Assembly: GCF_004362825.1 (NCBI RefSeq)
Contig: NZ_SNXZ01000001.1
Coordinates: 1,116,001 to 1,180,000, forward strand
Origin: Labedaea rhizosphaerae
GTDB taxonomy: Bacteria; Actinomycetota; Actinomycetes; Mycobacteriales; Pseudonocardiaceae
Length of the DNA stretch: 64,000 bases
Reading direction: 5' to 3'
This document shows, piece after piece, positions 1 to 8,592 of this stretch. Within the stretch, counting starts at the first letter, position 1. Each line of letters starts with the position of its first letter. Made by a program: the position numbers and the translations under genes. The notes under the pieces are model-generated. The model ran no database searches. It was not told where the DNA came from and saw only the letters and a list, made by a program, of their open reading frames with translations.

Positions 1-1
1 C

Positions 2-319
2 GGCAACGGCGACGGCGTGCGGGTCGACGGACCGGAGCCGTTCCTCGAGGCGGCGGCCGCGGCCATGGGCATCGACCGACTGCGAGTGATCGACACCGGC
101 CTCGACCCCGTGACCGCCGAACGCGAGCAGTGGGACGACGGCAACAACACCCTCGCCGTGGCGCCGGGCGTCGTCGTGGCCTACGAGCGCAACGTGGAGA
201 CCAACTCCCGGCTGGAGGACGCGGGCATCGAGGTGCTGCGCATCGGAGGCTCGGAACTGGGCACGGGCCGCGGCGGCCCGCGCTGCATGTCCTGCCCGAT
301 CGAGCGCGACGCCCTGTAA
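2..319 (+). CDS. arcA: Arginine deiminase, C-terminal part (cut by window start)
   Basis: Only the last ~105 residues are present; the reading frame is open to the window edge. Arginine deiminase hydrolyses L-arginine to citrulline and ammonia in the cytoplasm, the first step of the arginine deiminase pathway. The visible part carries the family's C-terminal signature: EQWDDGNN, then a stretch ending in [12 protein letters not shown], where the first Cys is the catalytic nucleophile by family knowledge. The gene ends in TAA and is followed within 10 bases by a 13-bp perfect hairpin. No arcB or arcC can be seen because the upstream side lies outside the window. Family assignment is firm; whether it sits in an arc operon is unknown. 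Confidence 0.9.
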   Translation, partial: GNGDGVRVDGPEPFLEAAAAAMGIDRLRVIDTGLDPVTAEREQWDDGNNTLAVAPGVVVAYERNVETNSRLEDAGIEVLRIGGSELGTGRGGPRCMSCPIERDAL

Positions 320-328
320 GACCTCGGC

Positions 329-360
329 GGGCGGTCCGGCTCGCGCCAGCCGGACCGCCC
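329..360. terminator. Hairpin between convergent genes
   Basis: Perfect 13-bp inverted repeat (329-341 with 348-360, 6-base loop CGCGCC) between the 3' ends of arcA and the PRC-barrel gene. There is no T-run on either side, so if it terminates transcription it does so as the GC-rich, U-less hairpin common in actinobacteria. It could serve both converging genes. Confidence 0.6.
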
Positions 361-390
361 GTCGCGGATCAGCCCAGGATCAGGCTGAGA

Positions 391-1257
391 TCAGCGCCGG
401 TGTTCGCCACCGCGCTTGTCGCGAGTGGACTCACGGTCGTCGACCTCGATGCGTTCCTTGCGCACCTGACCCTTGACCGTCTGCTCCTCGGTGACGGTTT
501 CCTTGCCCAGGCGCACCTTCTCCACCGCGACGGTCTCGGTGTCGACCACCGGCCGCTGCTCGTGCAGCACGATCTCCTGATCCTGCTCGTCGGAGATCTC
601 GGCGCCGCGCGCGGCCGGGTCGCCGTCGCGGATCGGCTCCCGCTCGACGCGCAGTTCCTCGTGCACGACCGGGACGGTGACCTGCTGCTCCTCGGTCACG
701 ACGTGCTTGTGCAGCCGGACCCGGCCGGTCTCGTGGTCCTGCATGCCGACCTTGAGCTGCTCCTCCGAGCGGATCATGGTCTGCCCGTCGCCGTCGGCCG
801 TGTTTGCCTTGCCGGCCATGCCATCGCGGCCATTCATGGCGTTCGGCTGGCGGCGCCGGTCGCCGGAGCGCTCCGGGCCGGCCTGGCCCGGCACGCCCTG
901 GCTCTGCTGCCGGCCCTGCTGCCGGCCACGCATGTCGCCGGTGCTGGTCATGCCGTAGTAGCGGTACAACTCGCCGCCTTCGGCCTCCGACAGCCGGCCG
1001 TCGTCGTTCATCTGCGGTGCGGACTTCACCATGTCCTTGGTGGTGGCCACGTGCAGCCCGTCACCGGTCAGCTGGGCGCCGGCCAGCGGCACGAAGCTCT
1101 CCTTGTGTCCGAAGAGGCCGGTGCGCACCGTGATCCACTGCGGCTGGTGCGTGTTGTCGTCGGCCACGTAGACGTTGCCGACCTTGCCGATCTTGTCACC
1201 GTTGGTGTCGAGCACCTCGGTGCCGATCAAGTCCTGCGGGTTGTGGGTCATCGTCAT
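391..1257 (-). CDS. PRC-barrel and DUF2382 domain protein
   Basis: A 288-residue soluble protein. The N-terminus (about residues 1-85) is a PRC-barrel: it opens with MTHNPQDLIGTEVLD and contains the DGDKIGKV-type turn and a WITVRTG strand. A Gln/Arg/Gly-rich linker follows, then a charged C-terminal DUF2382 region (about 165-275) with repeated HEE/VEREP and VEKVRLGKE elements. The start at 1257 is chosen because GGGAGG lies 6 bases upstream and upstream in-frame residues do not look like protein. PRC/DUF2382 proteins are widespread in actinobacteria and are often stress-linked; no biochemical role is established. Alternative starts: the ATG two codons downstream. It is transcribed divergently from the ferritin gene. 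Confidence 0.85.
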   Translation of the reverse strand: MTMTHNPQDLIGTEVLDTNGDKIGKVGNVYVADDNTHQPQWITVRTGLFGHKESFVPLAGAQLTGDGLHVATTKDMVKSAPQMNDDGRLSEAEGGELYRYYGMTSTGDMRGRQQGRQQSQGVPGQAGPERSGDRRRQPNAMNGRDGMAGKANTADGDGQTMIRSEEQLKVGMQDHETGRVRLHKHVVTEEQQVTVPVVHEELRVEREPIRDGDPAARGAEISDEQDQEIVLHEQRPVVDTETVAVEKVRLGKETVTEEQTVKGQVRKERIEVDDRESTRDKRGGEHRR

Positions 1258-1541
1258 GATGGCCTCCCTCGATCGCTGGGGTGTGCCTCCAGCGTCGGCA
1301 CCACCCCTGACCAGCGGCAACAGCGATGTCACCCGATCGTGGCCGGACCGTCGGAACCGACCGCGGGCTTCGCTGCGCTGTGCGACCAGCGCTCTCACAA
1401 GATCGAGTGAATTAGGCCCGGCAGGTCTTGGGTAGGGCGGTCAACCCGGGGTGGCGATCCGGCCGCCGGCCGGAGGACAGGCAACCCGAACAGGCCTTTC
1501 TCGACGGATCGCGGTCGGGGCGCTGGAGTATGTTTCGGGGC

Positions 1542-2090
1542 ATGACCAGCTCAGAATCCGGTTCCAAGTTCCACGAGATGCTGCGCGCGCAGGTGCGCAA
1601 CGAATTCACGGCGGCCCAGCAGTACACCGCGCTCGGCGTGTGGTTCGACAACGAAGACCTGCCTCAGCTGGCCAAGCACTTCTACCGCCAGTCGCTCGAA
1701 GAGCGCAACCACGCGATGATGATCGTGCAGTACCTGCTGGACAACGACATCCACGTGCAGATCCCCGGCATCGACGACGTGCGCAACGAGTTCGCCGACG
1801 CCACGGAGCTGATCGAGCTGGCGCTGCAGCAGGAGCGCGACGTGACCGAGCAGATCATCACGCTGGCCAAGATCGCTCGCGACACCGACGACTACAAGGG
1901 CGAGCAGTTCATGCAGTGGTTCCTCAAGGAGCAGGTCGAGGAGGTGGCCCAGATGTCGACGCTGCTGAACGTGGTGCGCCGGGCCGCGGCCGGCGGCAAC
2001 CTGTTCGACGTGGAGAACTACCTGGCCCGTGAGACGGTCGGCGCGACCAGCGACCCGCTCGCCCCGCGGGCGGCCGGCGGCACGCTCTGA
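1542..2090 (+). CDS. bfrB: Ferritin (BfrB-type, non-haem)
   Basis: A 182-residue ferritin, the iron-storage cage subunit that oxidises Fe(II) and deposits ferric mineral. The four-helix pattern is complete: RNEFTAAQQY with the first ferroxidase Glu, SLEERNHAMM with the EXXH pair in helix B, and GEQFMQWFLKEQVEE in helix D. A C-terminal tail of about 20 residues after the last helix (ending AAGGTL) matches the tail of mycobacterial BfrB. No haem-ligating Met of classical bacterioferritin is evident. The ATG at 1542 is preceded by only a short GGGG; an in-frame ATG at 1530 is a possible alternative. It reads divergently from the PRC-barrel gene across about 280 bases with no further gene. Confidence 0.93.
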   Translation: MTSSESGSKFHEMLRAQVRNEFTAAQQYTALGVWFDNEDLPQLAKHFYRQSLEERNHAMMIVQYLLDNDIHVQIPGIDDVRNEFADATELIELALQQERDVTEQIITLAKIARDTDDYKGEQFMQWFLKEQVEEVAQMSTLLNVVRRAAAGGNLFDVENYLARETVGATSDPLAPRAAGGTL

Positions 2091-2093
2091 GCC

Positions 2094-2915
2094 TCAGCTC
2101 AGGCAGCTGCCCCCCGTGAGCTCCAGGCGCATCAGGACGACCCGGCCGCCGTCGAACAGGAACTCGTACTGCGCCTGCGGGTTCCCCGGCACCGGCGCCG
2201 TCCACTCGGCATCGGAGCCGGATCCCTCGGGGTATGTCGTGTGGACCTTCTCGATGCCGACCCCGGCGTAGATCCCCTCCGGGGTCACGGCGTTGGTCAG
2301 GCTGGTCAGGCGCGTGATCCCGCCACCACCGGACAGGATCACCGAGTACTCGCCCGCCGGGCGCGGGAAGTCGGTGTAGTCGTAGCCGTGGCAGTCCGGC
2401 CCGCTGTCGGGCTGGAGGTTGGGCGTGATCGTCCCGGTCGACTCGGCCTCCTCCTGGGTCATGCCGAGGGTCAGGCCGTCGAAGCCCGCCGGCCCGAACG
2501 GCACCGGATTGCCCGGCGGCGGGGACCCGGTGCTCGTCGGCTCCGTCGTCGTGGTGCGGTGCTTGGTGTGCGGACGGGTCTGAGCGGTCCGGGTGAGCGT
2601 CCCGCTCGCCACCGTGGTGCCCCCGGCCGGTGGCACCACGACCTTGGACGGCGTCGGCCGGCTGCTGGTCGAGACGACGCTCAACGACGGGTTGGCCGGC
2701 GGCGAGCCGGTGGCACCACCGACGCCGGCGGCCGCGACGCCGACGCCGATCACCGCGGCCAGGGTGAGCGCGCCCGCACCACCGGCCGCCAGGCGGCGCC
2801 GCCTGCGGATCCGGCGGGCGCCACGTACCACCGTGTCGGCGGCGTCGTCGGCCACCGGGACGTCGAACGCCGCCTTGTCGGCGAACAGCTTCGACAGCTC
2901 GTCTTCGAGGTTCAT
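2094..2915 (-). CDS. Membrane-anchored sigma-factor partner protein
   Basis: A 273-residue protein translated with the sigma factor upstream (ATGA overlap at 2912-2915). The first ~32 residues are acidic and soluble, then comes an Arg cluster (RRIRRRRR), one transmembrane helix (about 42-64) and a Ser/Thr/Pro-rich extracytoplasmic linker with a folded C-terminal part containing an Asp-Cys-His pair. This cytoplasm-TM-outside layout, cotranscribed with a SigE-family sigma factor, is that expected of an anti-sigma factor or a signal-sensing partner. There is no zinc-binding HXXXCXXC motif, so it is not a ZAS anti-sigma factor. The regulatory role is inferred from context and layout only. The gene at 8593 has the same layout. 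Confidence 0.7.
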   Translation of the reverse strand: MNLEDELSKLFADKAAFDVPVADDAADTVVRGARRIRRRRRLAAGGAGALTLAAVIGVGVAAAGVGGATGSPPANPSLSVVSTSSRPTPSKVVVPPAGGTTVASGTLTRTAQTRPHTKHRTTTTEPTSTGSPPPGNPVPFGPAGFDGLTLGMTQEEAESTGTITPNLQPDSGPDCHGYDYTDFPRPAGEYSVILSGGGGITRLTSLTNAVTPEGIYAGVGIEKVHTTYPEGSGSDAEWTAPVPGNPQAQYEFLFDGGRVVLMRLELTGGSCLS

Positions 2916-3508
2916 GACCCCGCCTGCCCGAGCCGCAACCGGAGGCTGGCCATGGCCTTGCTGGCCTGGCTCTTCACCGTGCCCTGGCTGACGCCCAGCG
3001 TCGCGGCGATCTCGGCCTCGGACAGGCCGTCGTAGTACCGCAACACGATCACTGCCCGCTGCCGCGTGGGGAGCGCGCGAAGCGCCCGCCAGAGCGGCTC
3101 GTTCTCCACCGCGTACACCGGGGTGGCGGGGTCGCCGTCCGGCGGTTCGGCGACAAGGCTTTCCTTCCTGGTCCGGCGCCACCGGCTGACGTGCGCGTTG
3201 GCCATCGCCTTGCGGATATAGGCGATAGGGTCGTCGGCCTTGCGTGACAGCGTGTGCCACCGGACGCCGACCTTCTCCAGCACCGACTGGACGAGGTCGG
3301 CGGCGTCGTGCGGGTTGCCGGCGAGCGCGTGGCCGTAGCGCAGCAGCCCGGGGAGCGCGGCACGCACGAACTCGCCGAACTCGCCCGCCTCACCGAGGCA
3401 GTCCCCCACCGCACCCCGCGCCGGGTGGGTGCCCGCAACCCGCGGGGCATCCGCTCGCGGTGGTGGTACCGCAGCCAAGCCGGTCGTGTCGGTCATCCCC
3501 GTGACCAC
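2912..3508 (-). CDS. SigE-family ECF RNA polymerase sigma factor
   Basis: A 198-residue group-4 sigma factor with only region 2 (about residues 45-100, DAADLVQSVLEK) and region 4 (about 140-190, LPTRQRAVIVLRYYDGLSE then a TVKSQASKAM helix-turn-helix). The pattern RQRAVIVLRYYDGLSE is typical of the SigE family of actinobacterial ECF factors. The start is a GTG at 3508, supported by GGGGAGG 5 bases upstream; an ATG four codons in is the alternative. It overlaps the downstream membrane protein by 4 bases, which suggests coupled translation and that the two act as a sigma/anti-sigma pair. The target promoters cannot be told from this window. Confidence 0.88.
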   Translation of the reverse strand: MVTGMTDTTGLAAVPPPRADAPRVAGTHPARGAVGDCLGEAGEFGEFVRAALPGLLRYGHALAGNPHDAADLVQSVLEKVGVRWHTLSRKADDPIAYIRKAMANAHVSRWRRTRKESLVAEPPDGDPATPVYAVENEPLWRALRALPTRQRAVIVLRYYDGLSEAEIAATLGVSQGTVKSQASKAMASLRLRLGQAGS

Positions 3509-3614
3509 CGCGCCTCCCCCTTTGCAGGGGAAGACGTTTGCGCGTGGGTTCGGGTTGCCGCGAGTTCACCCGGTGCTCCGGGCGTGGTGCAACGCCGCCC
3601 TGGACGCGGACGGC

Positions 3615-4565
3615 TCAGCGCAGGGTGATCTGGCGGCCGATCAGACCGTCGCGGGCCCGGCGCTCCTCGCTGGTCAGCGGCTCGTCGTCGAGCGAGGCGA
3701 CCGCTGCCTCGAGGCGTTCGCCCAGCTCTTCGGCGCCCTTGGTCCACTCACGCGCGTGCAGCTCGGGATCGAGGTCCCACACCGGGACCAGCACGCCATG
3801 CGCGCGGAACGAGCCCGCGTACCGGGAGCCCTCGCCGAGGCCGAGCTCGCCGCGTGCGGACAGGCGCGCGAGCGCGGCGAGGAGCTTCTCCTCCGGCTCG
3901 GGGCGCACCCAGCGCAGGTGTGCCTTGTCGCCCGCGTCCACCCAGTACGCGGCGGCGCCGATCCGGTCGGTCGGCATGATCGCCTCGTTGGCCCGCTCGA
4001 GGGACAGCGCCACCTCACCGGAGGCGTCGGCGTCCTCGGGCAGCCACCAGGCGAAGTCGGTGTGCAGGGTCGGCTCGAGGGCCACCTGCGGGTCGAGCAG
4101 GTCCTGCAGGCGGGTCGCCTTCGGGTCGGGGTCGGGGTCGGCGCCGACCACGGGCAGCACGTCGCCGGGCTCGGCGGTCTGCACCCACTCTATGGCCCGG
4201 GCCAGGTCGCGGCTGACGTCGCTGGAACGCGTCTGCACCTGCAGTCCTACGTAGGCGGTGCCGTCGGTGCGCACGAGGGCGGCCGCGGCCATCGGCAGGA
4301 CGGTGCCCAGGGTGACCGGGCGGTCGGCCTTCACCAGCGGCAGCTCGACCGTGGCCGACGGCACGAACTCACGCAACGCGATCAGCTCGCACTCGGCGGC
4401 CAGGCCCTCGAACGGGCGGGCCACCGGCACGTCGAGGATCGCGTCGCCGGAACCGTGGCAGGCCTTGTAGCGCTTGCCGGAGCCGCACGGGCAAGGCTGG
4501 CGCGGGTTGATGCCCTCGGCGTCCTGGCTCGTCTTGCGTGCCTTGACCGCCGTCCGCTTGGCCAT
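3615..4565 (-). CDS. DUF5926 family protein with SEC-C zinc motif
   Basis: A 316-residue soluble protein. Near the N-terminus (about residues 20-40) it has the SEC-C zinc-binding motif, PCPCGSGKRYKACHG, the same small zinc knuckle that ends SecA. It follows a Lys-rich start (MAKRTAVKARK). The remaining ~270 residues match the actinobacterial DUF5926 family: acidic, with a repeated pattern of RTDGTAYVGLQV-type strands and no membrane segment. The start is backed by GAAGGTGG about 6 bases upstream. Function is not established; SEC-C suggests binding to a protein or nucleic-acid partner. It sits between a sigma factor and a glycerophosphodiesterase on the same strand. Confidence 0.82.
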   Translation of the reverse strand: MAKRTAVKARKTSQDAEGINPRQPCPCGSGKRYKACHGSGDAILDVPVARPFEGLAAECELIALREFVPSATVELPLVKADRPVTLGTVLPMAAAALVRTDGTAYVGLQVQTRSSDVSRDLARAIEWVQTAEPGDVLPVVGADPDPDPKATRLQDLLDPQVALEPTLHTDFAWWLPEDADASGEVALSLERANEAIMPTDRIGAAAYWVDAGDKAHLRWVRPEPEEKLLAALARLSARGELGLGEGSRYAGSFRAHGVLVPVWDLDPELHAREWTKGAEELGERLEAAVASLDDEPLTSEERRARDGLIGRQITLR

Positions 4566-4611
4566 TGCGCCACCTTCCTCGTCGATCGCGTGACCTGGCG
4601 ACGGTACCCAA

Positions 4612-5409
4612 TCAGCCTGCTGCCAGGGTTTCTCGGGTGGCCGCTGGGCGGTTGGTGGCCACGTAGCGCACACCGAGCCTGCGGCAGAGCTCCACGTCCT
4701 CGGGCTTGTCCACGGTCCAGCAGTAGGTCGGGTGGCCGTGCGCCGCGGCCCGGGCGACGTAGCCGGGATCGTTGCGCAGCATGCGGATGCTCGGCCCGGT
4801 GTAGTCGGCACCGCTGCTCAGCGCGCCGTCGCGGGTGGTCGGGCTGAAGTCGTGCAACAGCTCCACGGTCGGCAGGCCCGGCGCGTGCTGGCGGACCCGG
4901 CGCACGGCCCGCACCGAGAACGACATCATCAGCACTTGGGAGTCTTCCTTGGACTTCGGCGTCGCGAGGCCGAAGCGGTGCAGCATCGCGACCAGCTTCG
5001 CCTCGACGAGCGCGCCGTAGCGGACCGGGTGCTTGGTCTCGATGAACAGCTTCTTGCCCGGCCGCTCGACCACGAGGCCGAGCAGCTCGTCGAGGGTCAG
5101 CACGCCGATCTCGTTGTGCGAGTTGCGGGTGGTGATCAGCTCGTCGGCGTTGTCGGGCAGACCGCCGTGCCAGCCGGCGTAGTCCAATTCGGACAGTTCG
5201 GCCAGGGTCAGGGTGCTGACCACGCCGCGCCCGTTGGACGTGCGGTCCACGGTGCGGTCGTGCACGCAGACGAGGTGCCCGTCGCGGGAGAGGCGGACAT
5301 CGCACTCCAGGCCATCGGCGCCTTGGTCCAGTGCGAGTGCGTATGCGGCGAGCGTGTGCTCCGCGCGGTGGGCGGAAGCTCCCCGGTGCGCGACGACGGC
5401 GGGCTGCAC
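4612..5409 (-). CDS. glpQ: Glycerophosphodiester phosphodiesterase
   Basis: A 265-residue GDPD TIM-barrel enzyme, which hydrolyses deacylated phospholipids to glycerol 3-phosphate and an alcohol. It has the catalytic and metal-binding signature: VAHRGASAH at the N-terminus, LECDVRLSRDGHLVCVHD about 30 residues later (Glu-Asp and His), and FIETKHP in the middle. The C-terminus carries YCWTVDKPED, usual for the family. No signal peptide is visible, so it is probably cytoplasmic. The start is a GTG at 5409 with no Shine-Dalgarno; the next gene, in the opposite direction, starts only 25 bases away, so the transcript may be leaderless. Confidence 0.9.
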   Translation of the reverse strand: MQPAVVAHRGASAHRAEHTLAAYALALDQGADGLECDVRLSRDGHLVCVHDRTVDRTSNGRGVVSTLTLAELSELDYAGWHGGLPDNADELITTRNSHNEIGVLTLDELLGLVVERPGKKLFIETKHPVRYGALVEAKLVAMLHRFGLATPKSKEDSQVLMMSFSVRAVRRVRQHAPGLPTVELLHDFSPTTRDGALSSGADYTGPSIRMLRNDPGYVARAAAHGHPTYCWTVDKPEDVELCRRLGVRYVATNRPAATRETLAAG

Positions 5410-5434
5410 GGCCGAAATAATCGCATACGGTGAG

Positions 5435-6622
5435 GTGGTGCTGTTCGACCCCGCCGATCCCGCGTTCATCGCCGATCCGTACCCCGCGTTCGACCGGATG
5501 CGCGAGCACCCGCTCGTCTGGCACGAAGGACTCGGCCTGACCGTGGCGGTGAGCCACGAGGCCTGTTCGGCCCTGCTGCGCAACCGCGCGCTCGGCCGCA
5601 TCTGGACCGACGCGTCGCCGTTGGCGCGGTTCGAGGCGTTCAACCTGCTGCACCGCAACTCCCTGCTGGAAAGCGAGCCGCCGCGGCACACGCGGTTGCG
5701 CCGGCTGATCGCGGGCGCGTTCGGGCGCGGGCACACCGAGCGGCTGCGGCCGTGGGTGCAGGACCTCGCGTCGTCGATGGTGACCCGCCTGGCCGAGGAG
5801 ATCGCGTCCGCGGGCTCGGCCGACCTGCTGCCGGTGCTGGCCCAGCCGCTGCCGGTCGAGGTGATCGGCGAGCTGCTGGGCGTGCCGGCAGCCGATCGCG
5901 CGTTGCTGGCCCCCTGGTCGAACGCGATCGTGAAGATGTACGAGTACGGGTTGCCGGACGACCAGGCCGCGGCCGCCGAGCGGGCCGCGGCGGAGTTCGT
6001 GGCGTACATGCGCTCGCTCGCCGCGTCCCGGCTCGGCGCGCCGGGCGAGGACTTGATCACCGACCTGGTCGCGGTGTCCGAGGACGGTGACCGGCTCACC
6101 GAGGACGAGCTGATCGCCACGGCGGTGTTGCTGCTGATGGCCGGGCACGAGGCGACGGTGAACGTGATCGGCAACGGCGTGCAGGCGTTGATGCGCAACC
6201 GTTCGCAGTGGGACCGGCTGCGGGCCGACCCGTCCCTGATCGACATCGCGGTCGAGGAGCTGATCCGGTTCGACGCGCCCCTGCAGCTGTTCGAGCGGAC
6301 CGCGACCGAGGACGTGACGTTGTTCGGCGTGGACATCCCGGAAGGGTCGAAGGTGGCGGCATTGCTGGGTTCGGCGGCGCGGGACCCGCTGGTGTTCGAC
6401 GCACCCGACGTGCTCGACGTCGGGCGAACGCCGAACCCGCACCTGGGCTTCGGCGCCGGGATCCACTACTGCGTCGGCGCTCCGCTGGCGCGGGGGGAGG
6501 TGGCGGCGGCCTTGCGCGCGTTGCTCGAACAGCTGCCCGACTTGGAGTTGGCGGCCGAGCCGCAACGACGCCCGGAGTTCGTGATCCGCGGCCTGCGGAC
6601 CCTGCCGGTGACCACCCGATGA
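5435..6622 (+). CDS. Cytochrome P450 (CYP107-like)
   Basis: A 395-residue soluble P450 monooxygenase. The I-helix oxygen-binding motif AGHEAT, the K-helix EELIR (ExxR) and the haem loop FGAGIHYCVG with Cys346 as haem ligand are all intact. Length and the DPADPAFIADPYPAFDRMR opening are typical of bacterial class I P450s, which need ferredoxin and a reductase; neither is encoded nearby. Two GTG codons (5435, 5438) can serve as start, with GGTGAG overlapping them. The downstream acetyltransferase overlaps by 4 bases, so both are one transcript. No biosynthetic cluster surrounds it; the substrate is unknown. Confidence 0.93.
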   Translation: MVLFDPADPAFIADPYPAFDRMREHPLVWHEGLGLTVAVSHEACSALLRNRALGRIWTDASPLARFEAFNLLHRNSLLESEPPRHTRLRRLIAGAFGRGHTERLRPWVQDLASSMVTRLAEEIASAGSADLLPVLAQPLPVEVIGELLGVPAADRALLAPWSNAIVKMYEYGLPDDQAAAAERAAAEFVAYMRSLAASRLGAPGEDLITDLVAVSEDGDRLTEDELIATAVLLLMAGHEATVNVIGNGVQALMRNRSQWDRLRADPSLIDIAVEELIRFDAPLQLFERTATEDVTLFGVDIPEGSKVAALLGSAARDPLVFDAPDVLDVGRTPNPHLGFGAGIHYCVGAPLARGEVAAALRALLEQLPDLELAAEPQRRPEFVIRGLRTLPVTTR

Positions 6623-7056
6623 TCGAGATCAGCCCGCTGCGGCCGGACGACCGGGCCCGCTGGGAAGTGCTGGCCCGCGGCTACAAAGCCTTCTACGAGA
6701 CCGAACTCGCCGACGCGGAGTACGAGCGGACGTGGCAGCGGCTGCTGCAGGCAGAGGACGTGTTCGGCAGTGCCGCGCGGTTGGACGGGCAGGTGGTCGG
6801 CATCGCGCACTACCTGTTCCACGCCAACCCGTGGACGGCCGGCTCCTGCTACCTGCAGGACCTGTTCGTGGACGAGGCCGCCCGCGGCCAGGGCGCCGCG
6901 CGTGCGCTCATCGAGCACGTCGCGCAGGTGGCCCGGGAGCGCGGCGTCGAGCGGCTCTACTGGCACACCAAGCAGGACAACGCCCGCGCCCGGATCCTCT
7001 ACGACAAGGTCGCGAGCTTCCGCGGCTTCATCAGCTACGTCCGCCCCCTGACCTGA
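6619..7056 (+). CDS. GNAT-family N-acetyltransferase
   Basis: A 145-residue GNAT protein that would transfer an acetyl group from acetyl-CoA to an amine. The acetyl-CoA pyrophosphate loop is visible as DEAARGQGAARALIEH (motif A, R/Q-G-x-G/A form), preceded by the CYLQDLFV strand and followed by RLYWHTKQDNARARILYDK in motif B. The ATG overlaps the P450 stop codon (ATGA), so it is translationally coupled to the P450 and may act on the same substrate, though this is only inferred. The acceptor is unknown. Confidence 0.87.
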   Translation: MIEISPLRPDDRARWEVLARGYKAFYETELADAEYERTWQRLLQAEDVFGSAARLDGQVVGIAHYLFHANPWTAGSCYLQDLFVDEAARGQGAARALIEHVAQVARERGVERLYWHTKQDNARARILYDKVASFRGFISYVRPLT

Positions 7057-7191
7057 TCAGCTCCGCCCACCCGGGACTCCGACCAAGATCGACATCCGCG
7101 CGCGCGTGAGAGCAGCCCCCACCGCTCCCGGGGGCACCCCTGATGCCAGTCTATCGAGGTCAGGTGGGGTGTGGGGGGCGTGGAGCGGATC

Positions 7192-7218
7192 TGTGGACAA
7201 CTACCCGCCTGTGGAAAA
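7192..7218 (-). promoter_or_regulatory. Pair of DnaA-box-like nonamers (site A)
   Basis: On the minus strand two nonamers lie in the same direction: TTTTCCACA (7218-7210) and TTGTCCACA (7200-7192), start-to-start 18 bases. TTGTCCACA matches the high-GC actinobacterial DnaA box. The pair lies in the 199-base gap between convergent genes, where no promoter is needed. An almost identical pair is at 32344-32370. Confidence 0.45.
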
Positions 7219-7255
7219 CTCCCGCTTGCCGACCGGGCCGCGCACGAGCCTGCCG

Positions 7256-8209
7256 TCAGCGCTTGGCGCTCGCCGGACGGGGCGCGCGGGTGACCTCGGG
7301 GGCGCCGACGACCTTGACCACGCGCAGCCGGCGCACCTTGTCCGGGTCGATCGGGGCCAGCAGCACCGTCATCCGCCGGATCACCAGCGCGCTCAACGCC
7401 GCGACCACCGCGGCCGCCAGGTCGGTCAACGCGTGCAACACCACGCCGTCGGCCATCGCCTGGACACCGTCGCGCAGGCCCCACAGCACGGTCACGCCGA
7501 ACAGCACGCCGCTGACCACCCACGCGGCCCACCAGCCCAGCACCAGCCGGCCGGGACGCGGGCGTTCCAGCAGGCCGCGGCCGAGCACCGCGTGCTCCAG
7601 TTCGGCCACCATCGAGCCGGCCACCAGCAGGTTCAAGCCTGGGATCACCAGCCACAGCAACACTTGCCAGTCCGGGCGCCCCGGCTTCTGACCCGCGTGC
7701 TCGGCCGCCGCGCCGCGCGCGACGTAGAGCCACCACAAGGTCAGCACCACGGCGACGACCGCGACGACCATGGCCATCAGGGATGCGCCGACCACCAGCG
7801 TGTCCGACAACCGCACCGTGCCGGCGTCGAGCGCGCCGTGACGGCTGCGCACCAGCAGCACGTAGCGCCACGCCTCGGCGAACCCGGCCAGGGCCGCCAC
7901 GCCGGCGAGCAGCCAGAGCACGCCCTGCGCCGGGCGCGCGGTGATCCGCAGGCGCTCGACCAGTGACGGACCGGCGCCCGGCCCGCCGGGCACGGACGTC
8001 TGCCACCGCCAGATCAGCGCCGGGAAACCCCAGCGCGGTGGCGTCGCGTAGGACGGCGGGCCGTTGTAGCGGATCCGGCGCCGCACGACCGGGCGATGCC
8101 GCGGCACGCTGGGCGGCGGGGTCGCCACCCAGTCCACCCGCGGCGGCCGTTGGTACTGCTGCGGGTGGACTGGGGGCGGTGGATGCCCTGGCACCGGTCC
8201 CGGGTGCAC
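7256..8209 (-). CDS. DUF4328 multi-pass membrane protein
   Basis: A 317-residue integral membrane protein. It begins with a Pro/Arg-rich cytoplasmic segment of about 75 residues (with repeated PP and RR) and then has roughly six hydrophobic helices; the DUF4328 hallmark is the conserved WWLYVARG and LVIPGLNL segments. It ends in a basic tail. The function of DUF4328 is not known. The GTG at 8209 lies 2 bases after the stop of the rhodanese gene, so the two are very likely cotranscribed. An in-frame extension upstream would overlap the rhodanese gene and looks non-coding. Confidence 0.75.
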   Translation of the reverse strand: MHPGPVPGHPPPPVHPQQYQRPPRVDWVATPPPSVPRHRPVVRRRIRYNGPPSYATPPRWGFPALIWRWQTSVPGGPGAGPSLVERLRITARPAQGVLWLLAGVAALAGFAEAWRYVLLVRSRHGALDAGTVRLSDTLVVGASLMAMVVAVVAVVLTLWWLYVARGAAAEHAGQKPGRPDWQVLLWLVIPGLNLLVAGSMVAELEHAVLGRGLLERPRPGRLVLGWWAAWVVSGVLFGVTVLWGLRDGVQAMADGVVLHALTDLAAAVVAALSALVIRRMTVLLAPIDPDKVRRLRVVKVVGAPEVTRAPRPASAKR

Positions 8210-8211
8210 GG

Positions 8212-8556
8212 CTAGATGACCTCGGGATCCCCGGCGTGGTCGCCGACGAGCGGACGCCCGGCCGCGTGCCACGACTGCATGCCGCCCGAGATGTTGACGG
8301 CGTTCCAGCCGTTGGCGTTCAGGTAGGCGGTCACGCGGGCGGACCGGCCGCCGCTGCGGCAGACCACGTACACGTCGTCATCGGCGGGCAGCTCGGCCAG
8401 CCGGCCGGCGATCTCGCCCATCGGGATGTGCACCGCGTTCGGCGCGTGCCCGGCGGCCCACTCGTCGGGCTCGCGCACGTCGAGCAGGGTGGCACCCTCG
8501 GGCAACTGCTCGGGCAGCTCGGCGATCTGGACTTCGGGCACGTTCAGCGGATTCAC
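8212..8556 (-). CDS. Rhodanese-like sulfurtransferase
   Basis: A 114-residue single-domain rhodanese, which carries a persulfide on its active-site Cys and moves sulfane sulfur. The active-site loop is CRSGGRS with Cys66, and the upstream LLDVREPDEWAAGHAPNAVH segment is the usual CH2A motif. There is no signal peptide, so it is cytoplasmic. It is followed after 2 bases by the DUF4328 membrane protein gene. The physiological acceptor is not known. Confidence 0.92.
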   Translation of the reverse strand: MNPLNVPEVQIAELPEQLPEGATLLDVREPDEWAAGHAPNAVHIPMGEIAGRLAELPADDDVYVVCRSGGRSARVTAYLNANGWNAVNISGGMQSWHAAGRPLVGDHAGDPEVI

Positions 8557-8592
8557 CCCACGATCGTGCCACGTGGACCTGTACGAAGGGGG

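Noticed and set aside
5435-7056. P450 and acetyltransferase as part of a natural-product cluster
   Set aside because: No synthase, NRPS, terpene cyclase, regulator or resistance gene flanks them; neighbours are general metabolism.
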